Assembly: GCA_040080215.1 (NCBI GenBank)
Contig: JBEBIT010000042.1
Coordinates: 1-29,939 of the forward strand
Direction of reading: 5' to 3'
DNA from: CAIUGU01 sp040080215
GTDB taxonomy: Bacteria > Pseudomonadota > Gammaproteobacteria > Steroidobacterales > Steroidobacteraceae
DNA length: 29,939 bases
The position numbers and the translations under genes are program-made. Shown here piece by piece: positions 16,531 to 24,515 of the stretch. Positions within the stretch are counted from its first letter, which is position 1; every line of letters begins with the position of its first letter. The notes beneath the pieces are model-generated. The model was given only the letters and a program-made list of their open reading frames with translations, made no database searches and was not told where the DNA came from.

Positions 16531-18759
16531 CTAGAACGTTCTGCCCAGGAACAGGTAGAACGCAGTCTCCCCACCCTCATTGAACCCCGTTGCAAGGTAG
16601 ACGGGGCCCAGTATCGTATCGGCCCCGAGGAAGAGACTCGCATCCCGCTTCAGGTTGCCGAGACCCGCATCTCTCCTGTCCTGCCACGTATTGCCCGCTT
16701 CCAGTGACACGCCGGCGTACGCCGGAAAATCCAGCACACCGGAGCCGCCGCGACCGATCTGTCGATACAAGATCAGTCTGCCGATCCCGTAGTGCGGTCC
16801 GGTCAACGCACCGGGAGACAGCCCGGAAAGGTTCAGGAATCCACCAAGCGTGAAGAGATTCTGGGGCGTCGGACCATCGTCCAGCGTCGTACCAAAGTCC
16901 GTCGAGAAGATCAGACTGTACCTGCCGCTCGAGCGGGCGATCTGCCACCGCGCCTCGATAGTGTCGGCGCTTTGCGTAGCTCCCATCCCCTCACGCTCCG
17001 CCGTCCACTCGAATTCGAACTGCTGACCGCGGCGTGGAAAATAGATGCTATCCAGCTTGTCATACGAGAAGCGGAAGAAGTAACCGCCGCGATCAAACTC
17101 CTGAGTCGGAATGGTGAGGTCGCCTACGCGTACACGCCGCTTCTGGTTGCCTCGCCTGACGCCGACCCGAGCCTCGCCCCAGCTGGAAATCTCCCTGCCG
17201 ACATCAAGGCCAACCTGGTAACTGCGTTCACGAAACTCGACGATCTCCCCAGAGGGTTCCACGACCTGCAGGTTGCGGAGTTCGAAATCGAACTTCGGCG
17301 CCACGAAGTAGCGATTCCCATAGGACAGCGGCTGATAGAACTCGGTGAACAATTTGGGATTATCACCAATCTGAACATCGGTGAGCCACTCTGCGTTCAT
17401 CGAGTTGAGCTCCGTCATGATGAAGCGCGCAGCGGCGTTGTAACGGCTGTTCCCCTCGAAATCATCTTCGAGATTGAGCCCGACGCGAACATAGTTGGGC
17501 CCCCAGCTCTTGCGCCTCAGCTTGAACTCGATGCCGGCGTCGGGGCCCGACTGAACCACCGAGTAGTCGATGGACTCGAACGTATCTAGCGCATAGAGCG
17601 ACATCATGCGACTCTGGATCTGGTCCTTGTCCAGCGGACGCCCCACCAGATCGGACATGGCAGAGTCGATCGCACGGGCATACCTCCCGGATCCCTCGTC
17701 CACCCTGACGAAACGTACCACCGGCACATCCTTTGGCAGTGGGTTCCGACCGGCGAGGTAACGTTGATAGCCCTCTGCATCCAGCACCAAGGACGCGAGC
17801 GCCGGGCCACTTGCGCGAGCGGCCGCCTCGCCTGCCTGCTTCGCTTCCACAACCCGGTCGAATTCGGTTGATGCCATGTCACCGAGCTGCGGCTCGATGA
17901 GCACATCCTGTGAGCCGAGCGTAGCGCGCTGCTCGAGCGTGCGATTGCGGATAAGGATGGCGTAGGCCTGATTGGTCATCTCGAGAGGCGAATCGAGCGC
18001 GTCCCTCTGGCTCAATGGAAAGCTGACATCCACTGCGATCAGGATATCGACACCCATCTTGCGCGCCGTGTCGACGGGCAGGTTCTGGACGAGCCCCCCA
18101 TCGACCAGCAACTCTGTCCCGCGTTCGACCGGCGTAAATGCGCCGGGCGCCGCCATGCTCGCGCGCATCGCGGTCACCACATCACCAGACGCCACGATGA
18201 CCGCGGCACCCGTTTCCAGGTTCGTGGCCACTACGCGCAGCGGTACTGGAAATCGGTCGAAGTCCTGGATTTCTGCCACGGGAACCGTGGCGCTTCTCAG
18301 CAATTGACTGAGCTTCTGACCCTGGATGAGACCTTTCGGAAGGGCGAAACCATCCTTGTTGACACCGAGGGCATATCGCACCAGGAAGTTCCTGTCGTCC
18401 TGCTTGCGACGAAACGCGAGCTCCGCTCGTTGGGGGCGATCACGGAGTGCGTCCTGCCAGTCGACGGAACCCAGGAGACCTTCGATTTCTGCCGCAGACA
18501 TTCCAGAGGCATACAATCCGCCGACTACCGCGCCCATGCTGGTTCCGGCGATGGCATCGATGGGGATGCGCATCTCCTCAAGAACCTTGAGCACCCCAAC
18601 GTGTGCGGCCCCCCTCGCGCCACCGCCGCTCAGCACCAATCCGATCCGGGGACGAGCGGCAGGCGTGATATCACCTTCCGCCGCCACGGCGAGGCTCGTC
18701 GAAAAAACCAGAAGCAGAACCATCAGAAGCCGGGCGGGGCCGGCGAGCGGGAAGCTCAT
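16531..18759 (-). CDS. Patatin-like phospholipase with POTRA and outer-membrane barrel (PlpD-type, type Vd)
   Basis: A predicted secreted lipase carried to the surface by its own barrel. I use the ATG at 18759, which gives a clean signal peptide (residues 1-27, ending AVAA). A frame-open ATG at 18795 adds 12 residues. The patatin domain (about 36-320) has the oxyanion loop SGGGARG (44-50), nucleophile Ser74 in GTSMG, and the dyad Asp220 in DGG. A POTRA-like segment lies near 340-420 (VVRFVRVDEGSGRYARAIDS), followed by a C-terminal beta-barrel of the BamA/Omp85 kind ending in LFLGRTF with a terminal Phe. Its length fits PlpD relatives. It is the last minus-strand gene before the convergent small gene, 146 bases after the DUF1501-like gene. 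Confidence 0.93.
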   Translation of the reverse strand: MSFPLAGPARLLMVLLLVFSTSLAVAAEGDITPAARPRIGLVLSGGGARGAAHVGVLKVLEEMRIPIDAIAGTSMGAVVGGLYASGMSAAEIEGLLGSVDWQDALRDRPQRAELAFRRKQDDRNFLVRYALGVNKDGFALPKGLIQGQKLSQLLRSATVPVAEIQDFDRFPVPLRVVATNLETGAAVIVASGDVVTAMRASMAAPGAFTPVERGTELLVDGGLVQNLPVDTARKMGVDILIAVDVSFPLSQRDALDSPLEMTNQAYAILIRNRTLEQRATLGSQDVLIEPQLGDMASTEFDRVVEAKQAGEAAARASGPALASLVLDAEGYQRYLAGRNPLPKDVPVVRFVRVDEGSGRYARAIDSAMSDLVGRPLDKDQIQSRMMSLYALDTFESIDYSVVQSGPDAGIEFKLRRKSWGPNYVRVGLNLEDDFEGNSRYNAAARFIMTELNSMNAEWLTDVQIGDNPKLFTEFYQPLSYGNRYFVAPKFDFELRNLQVVEPSGEIVEFRERSYQVGLDVGREISSWGEARVGVRRGNQKRRVRVGDLTIPTQEFDRGGYFFRFSYDKLDSIYFPRRGQQFEFEWTAEREGMGATQSADTIEARWQIARSSGRYSLIFSTDFGTTLDDGPTPQNLFTLGGFLNLSGLSPGALTGPHYGIGRLILYRQIGRGGSGVLDFPAYAGVSLEAGNTWQDRRDAGLGNLKRDASLFLGADTILGPVYLATGFNEGGETAFYLFLGRTF

Positions 18760-18813
18760 GCGCCTTGGAGCCTCTGAAAAAATGTGGGTGTACACGGCGC
18801 AGAATAGTAGCAG

Positions 18814-18842
18814 GTCAGGCTGGGGGTGAACGCCAGCCTGAC
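18814..18842 (-). terminator. Hairpin between the DUF1501-like and patatin genes
   Basis: GTCAGGCTGG (18814-18823) and CCAGCCTGAC (18833-18842) form a perfect 10-bp stem with a 9-base loop, 63 bases after the DUF1501-like stop. No T-run follows on the minus strand, so termination is possible but not certain. It suggests that the patatin gene has its own promoter. Confidence 0.45.
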
Positions 18843-18905
18843 CCGCCGGGAAGGAACCAGAGACGCCGGACCCCTATGGACCCTGCTTCCCCGCAAGCGA
18901 TCGGT

Positions 18906-20447
18906 TCAGATGGGTGCGAATGCGACCATGCTGTCGATCAACGCGTTGCTGATGCTGGAGGTCGGGAACAAGGTACGGAACTGGCCCTGTTCGCCGTGCA
19001 GAGCCATGTAGTTGAGAATGACGGTCTCGACGAGCAGATTGACGTTGTTCGCCGCCACGCTGCCGCCGGTTTCGACGTCGCCCGTGGGACGGAAGTAGCC
19101 AATCTGCCGCCCAGGAATCAGGAGGTTCGGCTTTCCCGTGGGATTGTAGACAAGGAAGAATGCCGCTCCGGTTTGCTGATTGTCGCCGGTCCAGACACCC
19201 TTGCCTCGCCCGCCCGTGGAGTTGTCCACCATGCCGTTGCTGGACAGGGAACCGTCGCTGAAGACGTAAAGCATCAAGGGCTGCTGGATACGGGCAGCAT
19301 ACTCAAGGCAGGCACCCATGCACTGTCCTGCCCGGAAGTCGCGCATTTCGCCGGTCGCCCGGTCGCCCGTGTGATAGTCGAACCCGCCCATCGAAATGGT
19401 CCCCGCCCCGGCATAGCCGTTGACGACAAGCTTCATGACCGCCGCAGTCTTTTCATATTCCCGGTCGGCGTTCATGCCCCCTACCCCTGCAAAGATCCCG
19501 GGGATGAACGGATCGCGGGAAGGATCCGTTACCGTAGGGTCCCCAAACGAATCCGCGAGGTACGCCGTCTTCACGTACCCGCAGCGAACGAGCTTCTTGG
19601 CTTCCGCATCGGAACTGAGCCCGGTGGTAACCCGACCCAGCTTGTTCCAGCTGACCCTCTCTATCGACTCCATCACCGCGACAGTATCTGCTTGCGGCAA
19701 CAGCGTCCCGAGTTCGCCGGTATCGATCAGTCCGGTCGCGTCACTGGTTCTGTCGACTTTCGTCGGCCTGATCTTGGGATCGATCATCATGGCCGGTGCC
19801 ATCGAGTTTCCGCCTGAATCCGAACTCTGTGAACCGATAAGCGTCAGCAACTCGCCGCGGGAGCCGGTCTTGGCGATACCGTACATGGGGTTGTGCGGAT
19901 TGGTCGAAGTATCGTTCTCCGAGCGCGCAGGAATGATGACTCCATCGATGTTCGCCATCGTGGACACCTGCATGGTCGTCAACATGCCGCGCAAGAAGGC
20001 GCTGTCCGTATGGAACAGCAGCCCCATCCTGCTTTCGATGAAGTTGGTCGTTGCACTTGCCGGCGTCATGTCGCCGGGAAGACCCAGCTTGGAATAGCCC
20101 GCAGTCGTCAGGAAGTCTCTCTGCCCGCCTTCCTTGCCCACCAGCACGTTTGAACCCGCAAGATTGGCGCCGCCTGCCAGGTCAAAGCAGATGAAAGGGA
20201 TCTTCCCTGCTCCAGCCTGGATATTGCAGATGGATGGATCCTTCAACGCCAGAATGTCGGGCGACAGCGCCGCCCAGCTCTTGCCTGGTGTGGCCAGCAT
20301 TCCGAGGAGCGACGGCGCGACGACGGTAGCCGCGCCCGTCATGAAGCCCTGCGCAAGGAAGTCCCTTCGCGTAACCGGCCGGGAATGGTCGGGATGACGG
20401 AGCGGCTGGTTCAACCCGAGATGACCGCGTTTGCGCTTTCTGAACAT
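18906..20447 (-). CDS. Tat-exported DUF1501-like protein
   Basis: The 513-residue protein starts at 20447, with GAGG about 9 bases upstream. A frame-open ATG at 20576 would overlap the preceding gene. A long twin-arginine signal carries TRRDFL at 26-31, a hydrophobic stretch (FMTGAATVVAPSLLGMLA) and a cleavage region near SWAA. Twin-arginine export implies folding, or cofactor or metal loading, in the cytoplasm. The mature part has sulfatase/DUF1501-like segments (PFICFDLAGGANLAGSN, TISMGGFDYHTGDR, LYVFSDGSLSSNG, TGAAFFLVYNP). DUF1501 proteins are typically encoded next to planctomycete-type cytochrome proteins, as here, where two heme proteins lie directly upstream. The substrate is unknown. 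The DUF1501 call rests on pattern and context only. Confidence 0.72.
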   Translation of the reverse strand: MFRKRKRGHLGLNQPLRHPDHSRPVTRRDFLAQGFMTGAATVVAPSLLGMLATPGKSWAALSPDILALKDPSICNIQAGAGKIPFICFDLAGGANLAGSNVLVGKEGGQRDFLTTAGYSKLGLPGDMTPASATTNFIESRMGLLFHTDSAFLRGMLTTMQVSTMANIDGVIIPARSENDTSTNPHNPMYGIAKTGSRGELLTLIGSQSSDSGGNSMAPAMMIDPKIRPTKVDRTSDATGLIDTGELGTLLPQADTVAVMESIERVSWNKLGRVTTGLSSDAEAKKLVRCGYVKTAYLADSFGDPTVTDPSRDPFIPGIFAGVGGMNADREYEKTAAVMKLVVNGYAGAGTISMGGFDYHTGDRATGEMRDFRAGQCMGACLEYAARIQQPLMLYVFSDGSLSSNGMVDNSTGGRGKGVWTGDNQQTGAAFFLVYNPTGKPNLLIPGRQIGYFRPTGDVETGGSVAANNVNLLVETVILNYMALHGEQGQFRTLFPTSSISNALIDSMVAFAPI

Positions 20448-20482
20448 GACTTGAGCCTCTGCGGACGTTGACTGCAGACGAA

Positions 20483-22969
20483 TTACTGAACCAGCGTGAC
20501 GGCATTGCCGATTGCGGCCGCACAGACCGCCTTGGTGACCACCCGCGTACGGGTTGCGTTGCACCCGGACGAGCACAGACGGGTGCTCACCAGACTTTCG
20601 AGTTCCGACTTGACTGTCGCCCGATCCGGATTGCTGGCAAGTTGAGTCAGGCCCATCGTTCGATCCAGGAGCGGATTGATCAGTCGGTCAAGACCGCCCT
20701 GGGTAGAAAGATCCGCGTTCAGGACTTCCGGTACTCCCCAGAACTGCCCCCGCTTGGTGTCATCGTCGACCAGAGCACTGCAATACGAAATCGCGAGCTG
20801 CGCCAGGCCCACCTGGTGTGCCGCCAGGAACCCGCCGAAGTTCTCCGTATTCGGGAGCTGCTGCTTCACGTTGGCATAGGTATTCCGGATCGCCGTGACA
20901 TTCGGGCTGACGCCCGTAATGCTGGCCATCGTCGCGGCGATCTCCTCGAACGTGCGGACGCCGATATCCGAAGGCCGCGGCACGTTCGCAACCGCCGGCG
21001 CCACCGCTTGCGCATCAGTCGAACAGACCTTTGAATGGCTGCCCAGCTGGTCGAAACAGAGATAGAACTCGTCGAACTGCGGCCCTTTTTCGAGTCCGAT
21101 GATCGTTCCGACATTGGAGATCGCCTGACCCGCCGTGGCGGTGTAGAGGGAATCCGTGATGGTCGTGTCCAGACTCTTGTATGCCTGGCCCACCGTCGGC
21201 TCGGCGCCGTTGAGGCCAATCCGCATCCCGCGAATCGCTATGCTTCCGGGCCGCGCGGCCGGATCAAGGCTGATGAACTTCGGCGTATTGAAGAGATAGG
21301 CGTGACTGTCGTACTGGCTGACCTCGAACATGACGTAGCTCTGGGGCACGTTCACGAGATGACTTACGCTGAACAGCAGGAAGTACTTCTGACCCACGCC
21401 GGCCTCGAAGTTCTGCTGCACCTGGGCAGGCGTCAGTGCGCGATTGTGGATTGCCACAAGGCGGAACGTACCTTGCCACTGACGGTTGCCGCTCACTTCG
21501 TTACCGAGAACGAACGCAAACGTATCGTCCCAGGCCCCCAACGTTCCGCCTGACGACTCTGAATCACCAGTAAACACGCCGTTGACGTAGATCTTTCGGC
21601 CAGAAACCGGATTGAAGGTCACCACGACATGCTGCAGCGCCGCCTGCAAGTCCTCATCGGCATCCGCCGTCGACAGCGCGGGGGAACCGTTGGCGTTGGT
21701 CGTGCTGCTGCGGCCAAAGGCGTCGTAGTTGTACATCGTCTGGCCGAGGGTGAAGTTCCTGGCCGTCGTGCCACCCGAGTAGCTGATGATGTGAGCCTGC
21801 TCCTGCGTGACGTTGGCCGGCACCACCCATCCCTCGATGGAGTACTCTCCTGTAGCGCCAATCAGGTCATGGAGCTTCTTGCTGGCTGCGGTTGAACCCT
21901 GCGCCTTGCCTGACAGGATCTGGATACCCCACCCGCCTACCCAGCTGGTATCGGCCCCGGACATCGTCAGATTCAATGCCGGCTCCACGCCGCTCGTGTC
22001 GTAGGCGATGTTCCCGGACCCGGTCTTGAATTCGTAAAGCGCGATCACATTCGTGTCGTAGCGGTTCCCGCCGCTGGCGACAGTGCCGTCGTACATCGAC
22101 AGCGCCTTGCTCAGGAAGAGCGTTGAATCGACCTGCGTCGGAGCGATCGCGTTGCTCATGGCCTGGATAGCCGCCTGCATTACATTGGCATTGGCCGCAC
22201 AGTCCGGGCTGCTCGTCGCGGGCGGGGCCCAGCAGTTGTGGAACTCACTGCGCAGGCGAACCACGAAACGGGATAGCGCCGGATTATCCAGATTGATCTT
22301 CACTTTGGCCGCCGCATACGCCTCGGCTACGTCACTGGAAGCGAAGAAGGGCTGCTGTTGAGTCGCCGACTGCGAGCTATGGCACCCTGCGCAGTTGGCT
22401 TTCAGGAGATTGTGAATCGCCGCGAATTCGGCAGGCGGAGAAACCGGGAAGCTCTTGCTGGACCCCGGATCCTTCAGTGGAGGGGCCGTCAATTGAATCG
22501 TCTTGCCTCCGCCGCTCTGCGTTACGCTCGCCCAGTCGCTGATCCAGCGAGTGAGAATGGCGCCGCAGCTGGCATTGTCGGCGAGCCAGCAGTTATGTCC
22601 GGAAGCGACCTTGGTGACTATTCTCGAGTCAGCAGGGGACGCGAGGTTCACGACGCCGAGCGCTTGCTGGTAGGCGAGGTTCACATCGTCCATGCGGGCG
22701 AAATCAGGAGTCTGTCCGCCCAGCTTGTGGCACGAGCCGCAGCGGTTGTCAGCCTTGACGTTGTCCCAGACACTGATCTTGAAGGCCTGGATGTCAGCCG
22801 TTGCCGGGGTCGGACCCGTATACGAAGCAGGCTGCGTCGGCGCGGAGGTCAACGGGTTCTGCGCGGTTTCAGCACCGCCGCCGCAACCTGCCAGTCCGAG
22901 GACCAGCAGCAGCGCCGTACCAGCGAGTCGCGCAACGCGGGGCGAAATGTTATGCGTCATGAGTTGCAT
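20483..22969 (-). CDS. LamG-domain lipoprotein with two c-type heme modules
   Basis: An 828-residue lipoprotein with lipobox LAGC and Cys29. Two tandem heme modules follow, with CGSCH at 77-81 and CAGCH at 193-197. Each is followed by an SRxVxxxxSxxHNCW stretch (around 115-128 and 233-247), which points to an internal duplication. Residues of about 300-520 form a LamG/concanavalin-like sandwich (LYEFKTGSGNIAYDTSG, YSIEGWVVPANVT, KIYVNGVFTGD, FRLVAIHNRALTPAQVQQNF). The C-terminal 300 residues are unassigned. The layout recalls planctomycete cytochrome (PSCyt1) plus LamG proteins. The start is either 22969 or 22960 (both after GAGGAG). The gene lies 6 bases after the mono-heme gene and 35 before the Tat-exported one. 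A cell-surface role is likely. Confidence 0.85.
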   Translation of the reverse strand: MQLMTHNISPRVARLAGTALLLVLGLAGCGGGAETAQNPLTSAPTQPASYTGPTPATADIQAFKISVWDNVKADNRCGSCHKLGGQTPDFARMDDVNLAYQQALGVVNLASPADSRIVTKVASGHNCWLADNASCGAILTRWISDWASVTQSGGGKTIQLTAPPLKDPGSSKSFPVSPPAEFAAIHNLLKANCAGCHSSQSATQQQPFFASSDVAEAYAAAKVKINLDNPALSRFVVRLRSEFHNCWAPPATSSPDCAANANVMQAAIQAMSNAIAPTQVDSTLFLSKALSMYDGTVASGGNRYDTNVIALYEFKTGSGNIAYDTSGVEPALNLTMSGADTSWVGGWGIQILSGKAQGSTAASKKLHDLIGATGEYSIEGWVVPANVTQEQAHIISYSGGTTARNFTLGQTMYNYDAFGRSSTTNANGSPALSTADADEDLQAALQHVVVTFNPVSGRKIYVNGVFTGDSESSGGTLGAWDDTFAFVLGNEVSGNRQWQGTFRLVAIHNRALTPAQVQQNFEAGVGQKYFLLFSVSHLVNVPQSYVMFEVSQYDSHAYLFNTPKFISLDPAARPGSIAIRGMRIGLNGAEPTVGQAYKSLDTTITDSLYTATAGQAISNVGTIIGLEKGPQFDEFYLCFDQLGSHSKVCSTDAQAVAPAVANVPRPSDIGVRTFEEIAATMASITGVSPNVTAIRNTYANVKQQLPNTENFGGFLAAHQVGLAQLAISYCSALVDDDTKRGQFWGVPEVLNADLSTQGGLDRLINPLLDRTMGLTQLASNPDRATVKSELESLVSTRLCSSGCNATRTRVVTKAVCAAAIGNAVTLVQ

Positions 22970-22975
22970 CTCTCC

Positions 22976-24190
22976 TCAATCGCCCCTGCAGTAGACAGCC
23001 GTTTCCGCAAACACGCTCTTCAGGCTGTAATTGCCATTCTTGAATACGCCGACGATACGCTGCACTTCACCGCGATCCGCTGCATCACTCGGTGAGCGGA
23101 AACAGACGTTCCTGAATACCTTCTCGACCTGGCACTGTGCGAAAGCGTCGCTGCTACCCAGCTCCTGGCCGAGCGACTTCGCTCCTTGTCCCTTTCCGGG
23201 CAGCGACTGGGACCATCCCAGAAGCGAGTTCTGACCGCTTCTCCAGTAGTTGCTCCAATGGTCGTCCGGGGTGACGAAACCCGTCTTGAAGTTATCGGAG
23301 TTGATCAGGTACTTGGGCTGGACCTGTCCCTGCGTGTAGACGAGCCTTCCGGCAGTCTCGTCGAAGTTGTAGTAGGCAAACGCCTGAGCCATTGGATCCA
23401 TGCCGCTGTGGCAGCCGACACAGTTGTTGAGGAAGAGCCGGCTGTCACCACCGGGGCTTCGGCTCACGTCCTGACGGATTCTGTCGGGGGGGCGTGAAGT
23501 GTCATGCACCTGCTCGAGGTCGCGACACATGTGGCTCATCATCGTGAAGCGGAACATCGCGCGATTGGTACCGAGAACGAAGAACGCCTGCGAGGCCGCC
23601 CGGCTCGTTATGACGCCGGCGGTGGCAGCCGGCGGAAGCCCGTTCAACGACGACTGCGTGGTCTGCTGCAAGGCAGTCCGAAGATCGACGTGGTTGTCTT
23701 CCAGATACTGGTAGTGGTCGTTGTTGGCCGGCGAATAGGCGGGTGCGCCACCGCTCGAAGCGGTGTAAAGGATGTCATCCGACAGCACGGTATTAAACGG
23801 CACATCGTCACGGACCATGCCGATGACCGTCGCCGTGTAGTCGTTCAACGGAGCAAAGACAGTCTGGTCCCTATTGGTCCACGGCGTGGCAAAGTTCTTC
23901 AATGTGACGTTGTAGAAGGGGCTTGATTCGGTCCGGGTCCGGTCGATCGCCAGGTTGGCTGCCTGCAGCGCTCCATTGGTGTCACTGGTGCTGGTAATCA
24001 GCACTGCCATCTGGTTCAGCGTGGCCTCGGACGGTGGAGTGCCGACAAGCCGATCGTGAATTCGCTTTGCCTGGTCTCTCGGTGCTGAGAATGCGGCGGG
24101 CGACAGTGCACTGAGCAGCATCCCGGCAATCACTGCGTAGGCAATGCCGGCGCTCATCCCTGGCGCCATTGTCATCGTGTGCCGTTGCAT
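22976..24190 (-). CDS. Secreted mono-heme protein, DUF1592/DUF1588-like
   Basis: The 404-residue protein has a signal peptide ending AAFSA near residue 36 and GGAGG 9 bases before the ATG. A single c-type heme motif, CVGCH, is at 257-261 inside NNCVGCHSGMDPMAQAFAYY. This closely resembles the CxxCHxxMDPxGFALENFD pattern of DUF1588. An earlier RDDVPFNTVLSDDILYTA resembles the DUF1592 pattern. These families were first noted in planctomycetes and usually sit beside DUF1552/DUF1501 Tat proteins, as here. Function is unproven, and redox handling of a polymer at the cell surface has been guessed. It is the first gene of the minus-strand set and diverges from the HzsA-like gene across a 325-base gap. 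Confidence 0.83.
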   Translation of the reverse strand: MQRHTMTMAPGMSAGIAYAVIAGMLLSALSPAAFSAPRDQAKRIHDRLVGTPPSEATLNQMAVLITSTSDTNGALQAANLAIDRTRTESSPFYNVTLKNFATPWTNRDQTVFAPLNDYTATVIGMVRDDVPFNTVLSDDILYTASSGGAPAYSPANNDHYQYLEDNHVDLRTALQQTTQSSLNGLPPAATAGVITSRAASQAFFVLGTNRAMFRFTMMSHMCRDLEQVHDTSRPPDRIRQDVSRSPGGDSRLFLNNCVGCHSGMDPMAQAFAYYNFDETAGRLVYTQGQVQPKYLINSDNFKTGFVTPDDHWSNYWRSGQNSLLGWSQSLPGKGQGAKSLGQELGSSDAFAQCQVEKVFRNVCFRSPSDAADRGEVQRIVGVFKNGNYSLKSVFAETAVYCRGD

Positions 24191-24515
24191 TCGCTCATCC
24201 CTCCAGGCAATTCATGTTTGGCCGCAGTCCCAAGACGCACTCCAGCTCATCTGTGACGACTATACGAAGCGAGTCTCCCCGATTGCAGCTGTCTCGCCTT
24301 CGAGACGTCGCAGGAAGGAGACATGGCATTCGGGATTCCATCCACAGTTACGCTCGCCGCAGCAGAAAACCACGGACCAGATCCGATCTTCTGTGACAGC
24401 GTTAACGGATCGTGGAATATGTCGCGTCGATCATGCTGGGCACTTCTTGAACGGTCGTGTCAGCGCTCAGCTTGGCGCATGCCGCTCAACGAACAGGCCC
24501 TCCGGAGTCCTCGGA
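24191..24515. other. Divergent control region between the heme-protein operons
   Basis: These 325 bases must hold the promoters of both the minus-strand DUF1592-like set and the plus-strand HzsA-like operon. I see one compact palindrome, GTCTCG-CCTT-CGAGAC (24291-24306), that could be an operator or small hairpin. No c-di-GMP aptamer core is found on either strand, and no convincing -35/-10 pair. A frame stays open through it on the plus strand, but no good start site is present there. Confidence 0.5.

Noticed and set aside
24231..24320. A second c-di-GMP riboswitch ahead of the heme operons
   Set aside because: GACGCA occurs by chance here, but neither the GCAAAGCC core nor the GCGGGGUU closing element is present on either strand.
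24144..24515. A 124-residue N-terminal extension of the HzsA-like protein
   Set aside because: The ATG at 24516 has a good GGAG site and starts a lipoprotein signal. The extension overlaps the divergent gene and has no recognisable sequence.
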